Below are positions 8,076 through 17,509 of a DNA stretch of 64,000 nt, piece by piece. The DNA comes from CBDCYN01 sp965224205 (GTDB lineage: Bacteria; Planctomycetota; Phycisphaerae; Phycisphaerales; Phycisphaeraceae). The translations under genes were made by a program, and so were the position numbers. Location of the stretch: assembly GCA_965224205.1 (NCBI GenBank), contig CBDCYN010000023.1, positions 496,001 to 560,000 on the forward strand, in the 5' to 3' direction. Position 1 is the first letter of the stretch. Each line of letters opens with the position of its first letter. The notes below the pieces were generated by a model, which was not told where the DNA came from, ran no database searches, and saw only the letters and a list, made by a program, of their open reading frames with translations.

Positions 8076-11000
8076 GTGACCCAAGCTCAGACAACCGTTG
8101 TGGGAATCGATCCCCGCTTTATCCGAGAAGATGGGAAAGAGATCTTCTCCGGCCCTGAGCTACTGATCAAAGGAGCTCTAGAGACCCAAGGCGGCGTGCA
8201 ACTCTTGACCGGCTGCTCGCGACCTCCGACGGCGGATTTTTTCGAAACTCTACGATCCATCCGCCCCCTGCTTCACGAAAAAGGCATTATCGACAAATTG
8301 ACCCACGATGAGGCGTTATCGATCGCTATGGTGAGCGGGGCGCAGATCGCTGGGTGCAGGGCCATGGCCGTGTTTCCATCTGTTGGGTTGCCCTCGGCTA
8401 GCGGCGCCTTAGCCCAGGGCATGGAAGCCGGGACGGTCGGTGATGGTGGCGGGTTGATCGTCTGCGGCGACGACCCGTGGACCGATTCAAATCATACGTG
8501 GGCGGATCCCCGTTCTTTAGCCGAGCACCTTCGCCTGCCGATCATTGAGCCTTCCACCGCCCAGGAAGTCAAAGACTGGGTCAACCTTGGCTTCCAGCTA
8601 AGTCGAGCGGGGCAGATCTACATCGGTTACCTCATGAGGGTCTTCACCATGCACGGCGGGGGAAGCGTCGAGTGTTACCCCAACCATAACCCCCTCTCAA
8701 CCGCTATTGAGTCGAAACAATTTAGCTTCGATCGTGATTCCCAACTTGACCTCGATCGTCGGGCTCAACGACCGAACGGCGCCGGATGGCATGAACGGAC
8801 CCTCGACAAACGGTTCGACGCGGTCAAGATCCTCGCCCGTCAGCTGGGGATTAACCGGATCTGGCAAGCCCCCCAGAAAGGCGAGGTCGTACCCCTCGGG
8901 TTCATCGCCCCGGGCGCCGCGTACGCGTCTCTAGCCCAGGCCCTATTCGAGATGGGGCTTTACGGCAAGCTGCCGATCCTCAAGCTAGGCATGCCGTATC
9001 CGGTTGATGAGCAGATCGTCGCCGACTTCGCCAGCCGTTGCCGATGGATCATCGTCGTCGAGGACGGACGCGGACTGGTCGAGCGCCAGGTCGCTGAAAT
9101 CTCCCGTTCCCAACGGCCGACCGATCCTCCGCACGCACAGGTATTCGGTAAACGGTTCCCGCACGGGTTGCCGGGGATCCCCACGGCCCGTAACCTGCAC
9201 CCGTCACGGATCATCGAGCGCCTGGTCCCGCTGATCCGCAAGCACGCCCGGCTGCCCATCGAGCTAACCAATGGCCGGTTAAGCGACGAGCTACAGCGGA
9301 TTCATCAGACCTCCCAGGGAGACCTGGGCCTGCCCGATCGCACCCCCACCTTCTGCCCCGGCTGCCCTCAACGTGACGCTTCGGGCGTCCTGCTTGACCT
9401 GCGGCGGGACCTGCTTGACCCCAGCTATATGCTTTCAAAGCACAAACGCAAACCGATTGATCTGCTCGTCCATGGCGACACCGGCTGCGCCACGTTGTTA
9501 GCGTTCGAGCCGTTCAAACCGCTGATAGCCAGCGGCGCCAGCACGGGATGGGCCAGCGGCACGGGTCTAGAGATGAACCACAAGCAGGTCGCTTTCATGG
9601 GCGATGAATCGTTTTTCCACGGCGGGCAGGCGACGATCGGTCACTCGATACGCGGCGGCCAGGACATCACGTACGTCATCGTGGATAACAAAACCACCGC
9701 GCTAGCTGCCCACCGCCACGGCGCAGACGGCAACGACGCTCTGACCGACCCACCGACCCGCGGCCCCGCACAAGACATCCACAAGATCGTCAAGGCCATG
9801 ACCCCCAAGGCATCGACGAAAGAGGTGCGGATCCTGCGGGTCAACCCCGCGCAACGCGACCGGTACCGTGCTGCGCTGGAGCAGGCGATCCTCGCCGACG
9901 GTGTTAAAGTCGTGATCACCGATAAGGAATGTGGGCTGACCCGCGACGGCCGTGTCCGCGCCGCCCAGCGGCAACAGAGACACGAACACGGCTTTATGCG
10001 TCGACAGACCTATATGAACGTCGCCACCGAGGTGTGCGAGATGTGTCTCGAGTGCACCCGTCACACCGCCTGTCCGGGGTTGACGACGGTCGAAACCGAC
10101 GACGGCCCTAAGATCCAGACCGATCTATCGTGGTGCGTCGACGACGGGGCCTGCCAACGCGTCAACGCCTGCCCAGCCTTCGAGCAGGTCACGGTCATCC
10201 GCAAACAGCCACCTCGTCGGGGCGATAACCAGTTCGACGGCCATGACCTGCCCGATCCGCCACGGCCGATCCACGCCGACCAACCGTCTTGGCGTTGCCA
10301 CGTCGCGGGGGTGGGCGGGACGGGGGTCGATCTGTGCACCGCGATCTTGACCGCCGCTGGACACCAGATGGGATACCACGTCCAGTTCCTTGATCTAAAA
10401 GGCTTGGCGGTGCGCAACGGGGGGATTTTTAGCCAGGTGCTCTTTACCCGCACCACGCCCAGAACCCCGGGAAACGCCGCGGCCCAGGGCCCCGTGCACG
10501 ACCTTGATCGATCCGGCAGCGTTTCGGCCACACCAACAAATGGCTCGAACGGCCACGTCGCGGCTAGCCCCGTGACACCGATGATCCCCTACGGGAAAGC
10601 CGATCTGATTTTGGGGACGGATCTCCTAGAAGCCGCCCGTGGGATCGACCCCAAGCACCCACAACGTGTGGCCAGCCGGGACCGAACCGCAGCGGTCATC
10701 AACACAACCCGCACACCCACGACCGCGACCATGATGGGCCAAGAGGCGGTTTCAACCCGGGCGTTGGAGGCCGCCCTCCAACACTACCTTCACCCCCAGC
10801 GGTATCTCGGGTTCAACGTTGGGGACCTATGTGACCACATGCTGGATTCGAAGCTTGAGGCCCCTATCGTGATGCTGGGGATCGCGTTCCAGAAGGGGTT
10901 TCTGCCGCTATCAGCAGGGGCGATCACGTCGGCGATCCAGGAGGTGGTTGGTGATCAGATCGACCAGCCGCTGAAGGCTTTCAATGCCGGCCGGGAGATC

Positions 11001-11882
11001 GTGATCGACCCCGATCCGTCTTGGACCGAGGCTCAACACGATCGCGAAACCGCCCGCCAAGCAGTGCGCCGCAAGACCCAAGCGATCCGTGCCCGGTACG
11101 GAAGCGGCAAGCGGACAGACCGATTGATCGGGCAGTTCCGCGCACTGCTTCAACAAACTCTCCGCGCCACGCGGGGGCAGCGAATCGATGATCCGCTTCG
11201 ACGTGACGTGGTCCTGCGTGTGTACGGTTGCTTCACGTGGGGCGGGGTGGACTACGCTCGGGCGTACTGCCGCCGTGTCGAGTCCGTTTTCAAGAAAGAC
11301 CGGTCGGCATACGGTTGGGCCGCGACCCGTGCCGTGGTTGTCAACCTGGCCAAGGTGATGCTGATCAAAGACGAGGTCTACGTCGCGGCGCTGCTGACCG
11401 ATCCTGAGAAGGCTCAGCGGGACCGCCGCCGATTCAACGCCGACCCCGACAACGACGACCGGATCCTTTACCGTCACTACACTCGCCCGGAATTCGAGAT
11501 CCTGGGTAAAAAAATCCGTTTCGATTGGGTCAGCCGGGATTGGCAGCTGAGGCTGCTAAGCCGGATGCGGTTCTTACGCCGCTTGATGCCCAAGTGGCAC
11601 CTGCCCGAGAAGCGTTTCTGCCAGTGGTACGAGACACTCGTGGATACATTTACCTATACCACCCCACGTGACTATCAGCGGTGGCTGGCGATCCTGCGAG
11701 TTCCCGAAACTGTCAACGGCTACCGCGGGGTTCGCTACCCGAAGATGGACGCCGCCCGTCGACGTGCTGAGGAATTTCTCAAGACCGATCCGCAGCTCTT
11801 CGAGCCTGATGGGGTTCTGCTGACTCAACATCACGCCCAGCACGGCCCCGTCGTTCATCTGCCGGTCGTCAGCGGGATGTAA
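8076..11882 (+). CDS. Indolepyruvate:ferredoxin oxidoreductase, fused alpha/beta subunits
   Basis: About 1268 residues with the layout of single-chain IorAB proteins of the 2-oxoacid:ferredoxin oxidoreductase superfamily. In order: a pyrimidine-binding thiamine-diphosphate region (residues 1-400); a thiamine-diphosphate region with FCPGCPQRDASG (about 425) and VHGDTGCATLL (about 465), then GDESFFHGGQATIGHS and VIVDNKTTALAAHR; a ferredoxin-like part with C-x2-C-x2-C-x5-CP and C-x5-C-x5-CP (about 654-704); a gamma-type domain from WRCHVAGVGGTGVD (about 739); and a C-terminal region of unknown function. Such enzymes decarboxylate aryl pyruvates to acyl-CoA and reduce ferredoxin. The GTG at 8076 is favoured; TTG at 8040 is possible. 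Neither has a strong ribosome-binding site. No ferredoxin gene is adjacent. Confidence 0.85.
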   Translation: MTQAQTTVVGIDPRFIREDGKEIFSGPELLIKGALETQGGVQLLTGCSRPPTADFFETLRSIRPLLHEKGIIDKLTHDEALSIAMVSGAQIAGCRAMAVFPSVGLPSASGALAQGMEAGTVGDGGGLIVCGDDPWTDSNHTWADPRSLAEHLRLPIIEPSTAQEVKDWVNLGFQLSRAGQIYIGYLMRVFTMHGGGSVECYPNHNPLSTAIESKQFSFDRDSQLDLDRRAQRPNGAGWHERTLDKRFDAVKILARQLGINRIWQAPQKGEVVPLGFIAPGAAYASLAQALFEMGLYGKLPILKLGMPYPVDEQIVADFASRCRWIIVVEDGRGLVERQVAEISRSQRPTDPPHAQVFGKRFPHGLPGIPTARNLHPSRIIERLVPLIRKHARLPIELTNGRLSDELQRIHQTSQGDLGLPDRTPTFCPGCPQRDASGVLLDLRRDLLDPSYMLSKHKRKPIDLLVHGDTGCATLLAFEPFKPLIASGASTGWASGTGLEMNHKQVAFMGDESFFHGGQATIGHSIRGGQDITYVIVDNKTTALAAHRHGADGNDALTDPPTRGPAQDIHKIVKAMTPKASTKEVRILRVNPAQRDRYRAALEQAILADGVKVVITDKECGLTRDGRVRAAQRQQRHEHGFMRRQTYMNVATEVCEMCLECTRHTACPGLTTVETDDGPKIQTDLSWCVDDGACQRVNACPAFEQVTVIRKQPPRRGDNQFDGHDLPDPPRPIHADQPSWRCHVAGVGGTGVDLCTAILTAAGHQMGYHVQFLDLKGLAVRNGGIFSQVLFTRTTPRTPGNAAAQGPVHDLDRSGSVSATPTNGSNGHVAASPVTPMIPYGKADLILGTDLLEAARGIDPKHPQRVASRDRTAAVINTTRTPTTATMMGQEAVSTRALEAALQHYLHPQRYLGFNVGDLCDHMLDSKLEAPIVMLGIAFQKGFLPLSAGAITSAIQEVVGDQIDQPLKAFNAGREIVIDPDPSWTEAQHDRETARQAVRRKTQAIRARYGSGKRTDRLIGQFRALLQQTLRATRGQRIDDPLRRDVVLRVYGCFTWGGVDYARAYCRRVESVFKKDRSAYGWAATRAVVVNLAKVMLIKDEVYVAALLTDPEKAQRDRRRFNADPDNDDRILYRHYTRPEFEILGKKIRFDWVSRDWQLRLLSRMRFLRRLMPKWHLPEKRFCQWYETLVDTFTYTTPRDYQRWLAILRVPETVNGYRGVRYPKMDAARRRAEEFLKTDPQLFEPDGVLLTQHHAQHGPVVHLPVVSGM

Positions 11883-13089
11883 GCCGCATACACACCATGA
11901 TTGATCCGCAGCTGCACTGAGCGAAATGCCCCCCATAAAGGTCTGAGATTTGGGATCCTCCGGTCGACCGGGAACGAACCTGGATTCACATCGACTCACA
12001 TCCGACGATCTCGCTCACTTGTCGTCGCAAAAAATAAACAATTTAAAGTTTTGTTTTGATATACGTGTCGCGGGCCAAAAGCTGTATTTTTATCTAGGAT
12101 CAGCAAATATAAAACCCCGGCTTGGGATCTTACGAACCCTAACCGGGGCGGAGGGGAGAAAGCCATGTTTGATATACAGATATTATAGCTCAGGTTCTAA
12201 GCTAGGCAAGTCAATCTATCCTATTTTGACAAAAATAGACTAATTAACACAATATAGAAAATTGAGATAAATTTTAACGATTTTGTTGCTTCTTCTCGGC
12301 AACAGAGAGATCCATGGATGTTTTTCCTGTGTGGGTAGATAGATCAATCTCTCGTGCCCCGTTCGGTGTATACGCATGATGGCGGGTAGGCTTGTCAAAC
12401 GGCTGGGGCATGATGGCCGGTAACGACAGGGCCATCGCATTCTCGGTGTTGTGGTTGATCGAGTGTCATCCTGGTCCGATCCTTTCGATCTACGCAATGC
12501 CTCGCTATCGAAATCAGGCCACGAGTAAAATACCCTATCTCAAGGTATTTATAGAACTTAACCGACAATTGATGCGATCGCGGCAAACCTCTGGCTGAGG
12601 ATCATTTTGGGGTTGGCATACAAGCCCGGACAAATTCAACAACGTGGCGATCATGGGCAAGCTAGCGATGCCCAACGCCTGAGCAGTGCCTGTATGGGCT
12701 GTGGAACCCGATCCAACGCCAGCATAATGGTTCCGCTGACATGGCGTTTCAGCTGCTGACCATTCCTGAACCGACACCGGCGTCTTAGAGAGAGAGAAAG
12801 GATAGGTCTGGTCGTGGTCCCGGGTTTCTGGCACACGCTAGAGCGTATCCCGATTTCATGTACGATATAAGGGGGACTGGTTATTCGGAAGAGCCCGCTC
12901 CCTCACGGTCGCGGCTGGCCGGGGACATCATACGCCATTGCGGGAAACGCTCTAGGCACCGGTCCTCCAGGCCTTTAGACGGCCCCTGATCGGCGTCCTA
13001 ATCCTCGTCCTCGCAAGACCGCGGCGATCACCTGTCCCCATGATCCTGGCAGCGTTGGCTGGATGGCAACGGCGGCGGGCATATAAAAA
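11883..13089. other. Gene-poor, partly low-GC interval
   Basis: About 1.2 kb with no gene I can support. The part from about 12020 to 12300 is strikingly AT-rich compared with the rest of the window. An open frame at 11950-12243 has no recognisable domain, and others near 12535-12836 look like chance frames. The interval holds one small inverted-repeat element (12838-12955) and ends at the terminator of the HDOD gene. Confidence 0.5.
12838..12955. mobile_element. MITE-like inverted-repeat element (118 bp)
   Basis: CTAGAGCGTATCCCG at 12838-12852 is matched on the other strand by CGGGAAACGCTCTAG at 12941-12955, 14 of 15 bases. If the outer TA is the target duplication, the ends begin GAGCG, like the ends of the IS630-family element found twice in this window (GAGCSATTCACG). 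The size, the lack of a gene and the TA flanks fit a non-autonomous element moved by an IS630/Tc1-type transposase. The mobilising element itself is not in the window. Confidence 0.5.
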
Positions 13090-13115
13090 GGCGACGACTC
13101 ATGAGAATCGTCGCC
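13090..13115 (-). terminator. Rho-independent terminator of the HDOD gene
   Basis: The 8-base arms GGCGACGA and TCGTCGCC surround a 10-base loop. Read on the minus strand the hairpin is followed at once by TTTTTATA. It lies 108 bases beyond the HDOD stop codon and is the only good terminator there. Confidence 0.75.
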
Positions 13116-13223
13116 CGGAGGGAAAAGAGAGACGCCTAGATGAAGTCGCTCATCGACCCGGGCTGGGACCGATAACAACTCGTCCCGCGGGTCGCGAGAT
13201 CGGTTCGCTGCGATCGGATGCGG

Positions 13224-14129
13224 TTATTTATCTTGGAGCAGGCCCATGGCTTCTTCCATCGCTGTAGGAAGATCATCGGCGACCTGGTCTAGATGTTGAG
13301 GGGTCAAATTCACCGCCTTGAGGATTTCGGGTTTCACCTCAGCGCATTCGACACTGCCGGTAAATCCTAACTCGAGCTTAGCAGCCAGGACGTCCGCGAT
13401 GTGGACCAGGCTAGTCAGCGACCGGTGCTTGGGGTCGATCTCCAGCGGGCGGTGATGGTAACCCGTCACGTACGCGAAGCTAGCAGGGAACTTCCACAGT
13501 TTGCACAACGCGGAACCGAACTCCTCGTGCGAGGCCCCGATGACTTTTTCCTCGGCCTGACGCAGCTTGACCGACGGGTCCTGGCGGACCAGCTCGAACG
13601 CCTCGACAAACTGCGGGCGGCGGGCCTGGATCTCGACCATGATCCCGATATCGTGCATCAGCCCGGCCAGGAACGCCTCGTCGGGCATGCCCATGCTCGC
13701 CTTGGCGGCCAGCAGGCGGGTAGCGGTGCCGACCGCGATCGAGTGGTGCCACAGGTCGCGGGCGTTGAACGACGGGCAGATCTGCCCGCCCCGAAAGAGC
13801 TTGGCTAGGCTGGCCGCGATCGCGATGTTCTTGACCGCGTTAAGCCCCAGCAGGACGATAGCCCGGTTGGTCGACCCGATCTGCCCCGGTAGCCCGTAGA
13901 AGGCGCTGTTGACGACCTTGAGAATCCTCGCCCCCAACGCCGGGTCGTTGGCGATGATCTTGTTGAGGTCCTGGGCGGTGGAATCCGGGTCCTCCACGAG
14001 CTTGATGATCTTGAGGGTCACCTCCGGGAGGGTCGCGAGGTGGCTGATCTCCCGGATCGCCTTCTGGACGATCTGCTCGTTGCTGTCTTCGGACGGTTCT
14101 ACGTTAGCCGTGGCCTGCGCGTGGCTCAT
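13224..14129 (-). CDS. HDOD domain protein
   Basis: A roughly 301-residue protein whose core from ISHLATLPEVTLKIIKLVEDPDSTAQDLNKIIANDPALGARILKVVNSAFYG onward is a clear HDOD domain, a degenerate HD-phosphohydrolase fold found in signalling and stress proteins. GLMHDIGIMVEI carries the HD-like motif and GASHEEFGSALCKLWKFP the conserved late helix. The ATG at 14129 is chosen because it follows AAGGA at a good distance; an upstream start at 14150 would add seven residues. HDOD proteins often regulate through cyclic-dinucleotide or kinase pathways, but no partner gene is nearby. A strong terminator follows. Confidence 0.88.
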   Translation of the reverse strand: MSHAQATANVEPSEDSNEQIVQKAIREISHLATLPEVTLKIIKLVEDPDSTAQDLNKIIANDPALGARILKVVNSAFYGLPGQIGSTNRAIVLLGLNAVKNIAIAASLAKLFRGGQICPSFNARDLWHHSIAVGTATRLLAAKASMGMPDEAFLAGLMHDIGIMVEIQARRPQFVEAFELVRQDPSVKLRQAEEKVIGASHEEFGSALCKLWKFPASFAYVTGYHHRPLEIDPKHRSLTSLVHIADVLAAKLELGFTGSVECAEVKPEILKAVNLTPQHLDQVADDLPTAMEEAMGLLQDK

Positions 14130-14268
14130 CCCCTGTCCTTCCATAGGCACTTTGGTCTAGCTGTGTTTACGTGCATTAACGGATATCGGTTGACGTTTGG
14201 GAGTACTTAACCTTCCGGGTCAAGGCCAACCTTGTCATCGGCCTAAGACTCGGCTAGGGTTAGGAGAC

Positions 14269-14613
14269 ATGTGGCGAACATATGATCTAGGTAACACCGC
14301 GGGGGTCAGGACATGGTCCTACCGCGTGCAGACCAGCCCGGGCTGGGTGGTCAAGGCCGCGTTGGCCGCGGCGGCTTTGGTGGTGATCGTGCCGATCGTG
14401 CTGCTGGTTTTGGCGGCGGTAGCGGCGGGGGCGATGGTGTTTTTCGTTCTGACGTTCGTTGTCTGGGTCGCGCTGACGTTCAAACGGCTTGTGCACAACC
14501 TCGTGGGCGGCGCCCGGGATACTGGGCAACCCCTCTGGGCCGACGATGGCCGGCGCAACGTACGGGTGAGGCGCGTCGGGCCGGGGCAGACCGCCGATGC
14601 GAACCACCGTTAG
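14269..14613 (+). CDS. Small membrane protein of unknown function
   Basis: A 114-residue protein beginning MWRTYDLGNT with a strong TTAGGAG ribosome-binding site just before the ATG at 14269. Residues about 25-70 are a long hydrophobic stretch, VVKAALAAAALVVIVPIVLLVLAAVAAGA and then VFFVLTFVVWVALTF, which could form two membrane helices. The C-terminus is short and Arg-rich. It lies between the HDOD gene (divergent) and the mscS-like gene (same strand, 53 bases downstream), and may be co-transcribed with the latter. I do not recognise a family. Confidence 0.7.
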   Translation: MWRTYDLGNTAGVRTWSYRVQTSPGWVVKAALAAAALVVIVPIVLLVLAAVAAGAMVFFVLTFVVWVALTFKRLVHNLVGGARDTGQPLWADDGRRNVRVRRVGPGQTADANHR

Positions 14614-14666
14614 GCCCTCTCAGCCGTGCCAACGATCCCTTTTTTTGATACCGGTTTGATCCTCCG

Positions 14667-16562
14667 ATGATGCCTATACCACGTCTTGTGATCACTCTTC
14701 TGATCGCACTGTCCTGCCTGGCCAATCTCTCCAAGGCTGACGACCCCACGGTTCTCCCGCAGGCTTCACCCCCAGCTGCTGCCGCCGATCAAGAAACGCA
14801 GGCCCAAGAATCACCGCCATCTGCCCGGAAAGTCGCCCAGGAATTTGCTAGTCCCAGCGCGACCATGTTTACCTTTCTGGACGCGATGACCCAAGCCCAA
14901 CTAGACACAGGAGCCTGGGAGACCGCTTTAAAATGTTTGGACCTGTCGCAGGTGAACCCGGAGCGGGGCCAGGAGCTGGCGACCAAGCTGCTGGGCGTGC
15001 TCAACCGCCTAGGCAAAGCCGATCCCGGGGAGTTTCCATCGACCGACCCCGGCGATTCGTTCACCTATTTTCCCCGGCCGTTCGTCCACAACTGGGTCGA
15101 AGCACTGGCCAATCCCAAAGGTGACATCGTGCTCGCCAAGCAAGGATCGGGGCGGTGGGTATTCTCCGCGGACACGGTGGCGGGGCTCGACGAGCTGTAC
15201 GACAGCCTCAGGCACCTGAAGATCAAACACGGGGTCGATGAACGCAAGCTCAGCCGGTCTTTGTGGCTCGAAGGCCTGATGCCCAAGTCGTTGCAGACCC
15301 ACCGTCTACTGGGGTTGAAGTACTGGCAGTGGGCGGGGCTGTTCGTGTTGATCTTGCTGGGGATCGTCGTGGACCACACGGTCCGCCTCGTGTTGCGGGT
15401 GATATCGAACCGGGTCATCGCTAAACAGAAAGTCTCTGCCAAGACCCAGACGATCGCTAGCACGGTCCGACCGCTGGGGCTGTTGTGCGCAGGGTTGCTG
15501 TGGCTAAAGCTGCTTCCGGTTCTGGGCCTGCCCGACGGGCCTTTAACAGTACTGCTGGCGGCGATCCGGGTGTTCTCGGTTTTAGCGGGCACACTGGCGG
15601 CTTGGAACCTCACGGACCTGATTTCAGAAGTCCTTGCGGCCAAGGCAGAGGCGACCACCACCAAGTTCGACGATGTGCTGATCCCGCTGATCCGCAAGAC
15701 GGTCAAGATCTTCGTGGTTGTGTTCGGGCTGATCTACGGGGCGGCGGCGCTGAACATCCCGATCGTGCCGATGCTCACGAGCCTGGGGATCGGCGGGCTG
15801 GCGTTCGCGTTTGCCGCCAAGGACACGATCGAGAACTTCTTCGGGTCGGTGGCGGTGATCCTCGACCGCCCGTTCGAGGTCGGCGACTGGGTCGTGATCG
15901 GGGACGTGGAAGGCACGGTCGAGGAGGTCGGGTTCCGCTCGACGCGCGTGCGCACGTTCTACAACTCGCAGGTGACCGTACCCAACGCGACGCTGGTACG
16001 GGCGACCGTCGACAACTATGGGCGGCGGCGGTACCGGAGGGTCAAGACCCACATCGGAGTCCAGTACGACACGCCCCCGGAGAAGATCCTGGCGTTTACA
16101 GAGGGGATCCGCGAGTTGGTCCGCGCTCACCCCTACACCCGTAAGGATTATTTCCAGATCTGGTTCCATCAGTTCGGCCCGTCGAGCCTCGACATCTTGT
16201 TGTATGTCTTCCACGAGACCCCCGACTGGTCGACCGAGCTGCGCGAACGCGAACGGCTGTATCTCGACATCATGCGGCTAGCTAAAAGCCTGGGCGTTGA
16301 ATTCGCGTTCCCAACGCAGACCGTTCACCTTTTTCAGGAAGAACGCCCCGGCGTGGCTTACGAAGCCCCTCCTGCCGGTACGCCAACAGGAGATGACGAT
16401 CGGCGTGCCATGATCCAGGGGATCCGCTTGGCGAGAGGTCTCGTGAAGAACCAACCCTGGCAAACCCATAAGCCGGGGCCCGTGCAGTTCCAGGGCGAGC
16501 CGGTCCGCCTCGATGACGAAGAACAAGACGACCAGATCGAGAACCGCACCGCCGGAGGGTAG
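14667..16562 (+). CDS. MscS-family mechanosensitive channel
   Basis: A 631-residue protein with an N-terminal signal peptide (LLIALSCLANLSKA), a periplasmic Pro/Gln-rich region, and membrane segments at about 211-245, 268-290, 292-316 and 345-370. The pore helix and beta domain are diagnostic: MLTSLGIGGLAFAFAAKDTIENFFGSVAVILDRPFEVGDWV, then GTVEEVGFRSTRVRTF and VTVPNATL. The extended periplasmic N-terminus makes it a larger, YnaI/MscM-like member. Such channels release solutes on hypo-osmotic shock. The C-terminal 60 residues are polar and probably cytosolic. Confidence 0.92.
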   Translation: MMPIPRLVITLLIALSCLANLSKADDPTVLPQASPPAAAADQETQAQESPPSARKVAQEFASPSATMFTFLDAMTQAQLDTGAWETALKCLDLSQVNPERGQELATKLLGVLNRLGKADPGEFPSTDPGDSFTYFPRPFVHNWVEALANPKGDIVLAKQGSGRWVFSADTVAGLDELYDSLRHLKIKHGVDERKLSRSLWLEGLMPKSLQTHRLLGLKYWQWAGLFVLILLGIVVDHTVRLVLRVISNRVIAKQKVSAKTQTIASTVRPLGLLCAGLLWLKLLPVLGLPDGPLTVLLAAIRVFSVLAGTLAAWNLTDLISEVLAAKAEATTTKFDDVLIPLIRKTVKIFVVVFGLIYGAAALNIPIVPMLTSLGIGGLAFAFAAKDTIENFFGSVAVILDRPFEVGDWVVIGDVEGTVEEVGFRSTRVRTFYNSQVTVPNATLVRATVDNYGRRRYRRVKTHIGVQYDTPPEKILAFTEGIRELVRAHPYTRKDYFQIWFHQFGPSSLDILLYVFHETPDWSTELRERERLYLDIMRLAKSLGVEFAFPTQTVHLFQEERPGVAYEAPPAGTPTGDDDRRAMIQGIRLARGLVKNQPWQTHKPGPVQFQGEPVRLDDEEQDDQIENRTAGG

Positions 16563-16585
16563 AACCTTGGGAGGTATTTAGGCGC

Positions 16586-17356
16586 TCACACCAGCCGCAC
16601 CGCTACGCCATGATCGTGGAGGTAGTCCTTTGTTTCGCGGATGGTGTATTGCCCGTAGTGGAAGATACTCGCGGCCAGCACCGCGTCGGCCTCGGTCTTT
16701 TGTAGCACGTCGACCATGTGTTGCGGGCCCCCGCACCCGCCTGATGCCACGACCGGAACGCCGACCGCTGCTGAGACCGCCGCGGTGATCTCCAGGTCAT
16801 ATCCATCTTTGGTCCCGTCAGCGTCCATAGAGGTGAGCACGATCTCCCCAGCCCCACGGTCGACCACTTCCCGCGCCCACGCGACCGCTTCGCGCCCGGT
16901 GGGTTTGCGCCCGCCGTGGGTGTGGACCTCGAAAACGGTTTTGCCGACTCGCGACACGCGCTTGGGATCGATGTTCACGACGGTCGCACAGGTGCCGAAG
17001 CGACGCGCGGTTTGCGAGATCAGCTCCGGGGTCACCACCGCCGCGGTGTTGAGGCTAACCTTCTCAGCCCCGGCGGCGATCAGGGCGGTAACGTCTTCGA
17101 TCGTGCGGATCCCTCCCCCCACCGTGAACGGCATAAAACACTGCTCAGCGACCTGGCGGACGACGTCGAGCATGATCTGGCGGTCTTCGTGGCTGGCGGT
17201 GATATCGAGGAACACCAGCTCGTCGGCCCCGGCTTCGTCGTATTGCTTGGCGATCTCGACCGGGTCCCCAGCGTCGCGGAGGTTGACGAAGTTGACCCCC
17301 TTGACGACCCGGCCGGCTTGGACGTCGAGACACGGGATGACACGGGCGGTGAACAT
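16586..17356 (-). CDS. hisF: Imidazole glycerol phosphate synthase subunit HisF
   Basis: A 256-residue (beta/alpha)8 cyclase that, with HisH, makes imidazole glycerol phosphate and AICAR in histidine synthesis. The ATG at 17356 gives the canonical start MFTARVIPCLDVQAGRVVKGVNF with catalytic Asp11. The second catalytic Asp lies in LTSMDADGTKDGYD, and phosphate-binding segments FTVGGGIRTIEDV and VVASGGCGGPQHM are intact. No other his gene is adjacent, so the pathway is dispersed. Confidence 0.95.
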   Translation of the reverse strand: MFTARVIPCLDVQAGRVVKGVNFVNLRDAGDPVEIAKQYDEAGADELVFLDITASHEDRQIMLDVVRQVAEQCFMPFTVGGGIRTIEDVTALIAAGAEKVSLNTAAVVTPELISQTARRFGTCATVVNIDPKRVSRVGKTVFEVHTHGGRKPTGREAVAWAREVVDRGAGEIVLTSMDADGTKDGYDLEITAAVSAAVGVPVVASGGCGGPQHMVDVLQKTEADAVLAASIFHYGQYTIRETKDYLHDHGVAVRLV

Positions 17357-17509
17357 GGGGTCAATACGATTGGAGTCGCACGGGTGCGAAACCACCTCCT
17401 ATGATACACGTCGGGAAAAATATGGAGTCAACGGGGAATCCGTAAGAATCCGCTTGCTGACACGCGCGGCTCGCTGGCGACGACCACGGATGAATCCAGA
17501 GCGTATGGA

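Noticed and set aside
11950..12243. Possible 97-residue gene in the low-GC gap
   Set aside because: No ribosome site, no recognisable domain and composition that follows the local base content.
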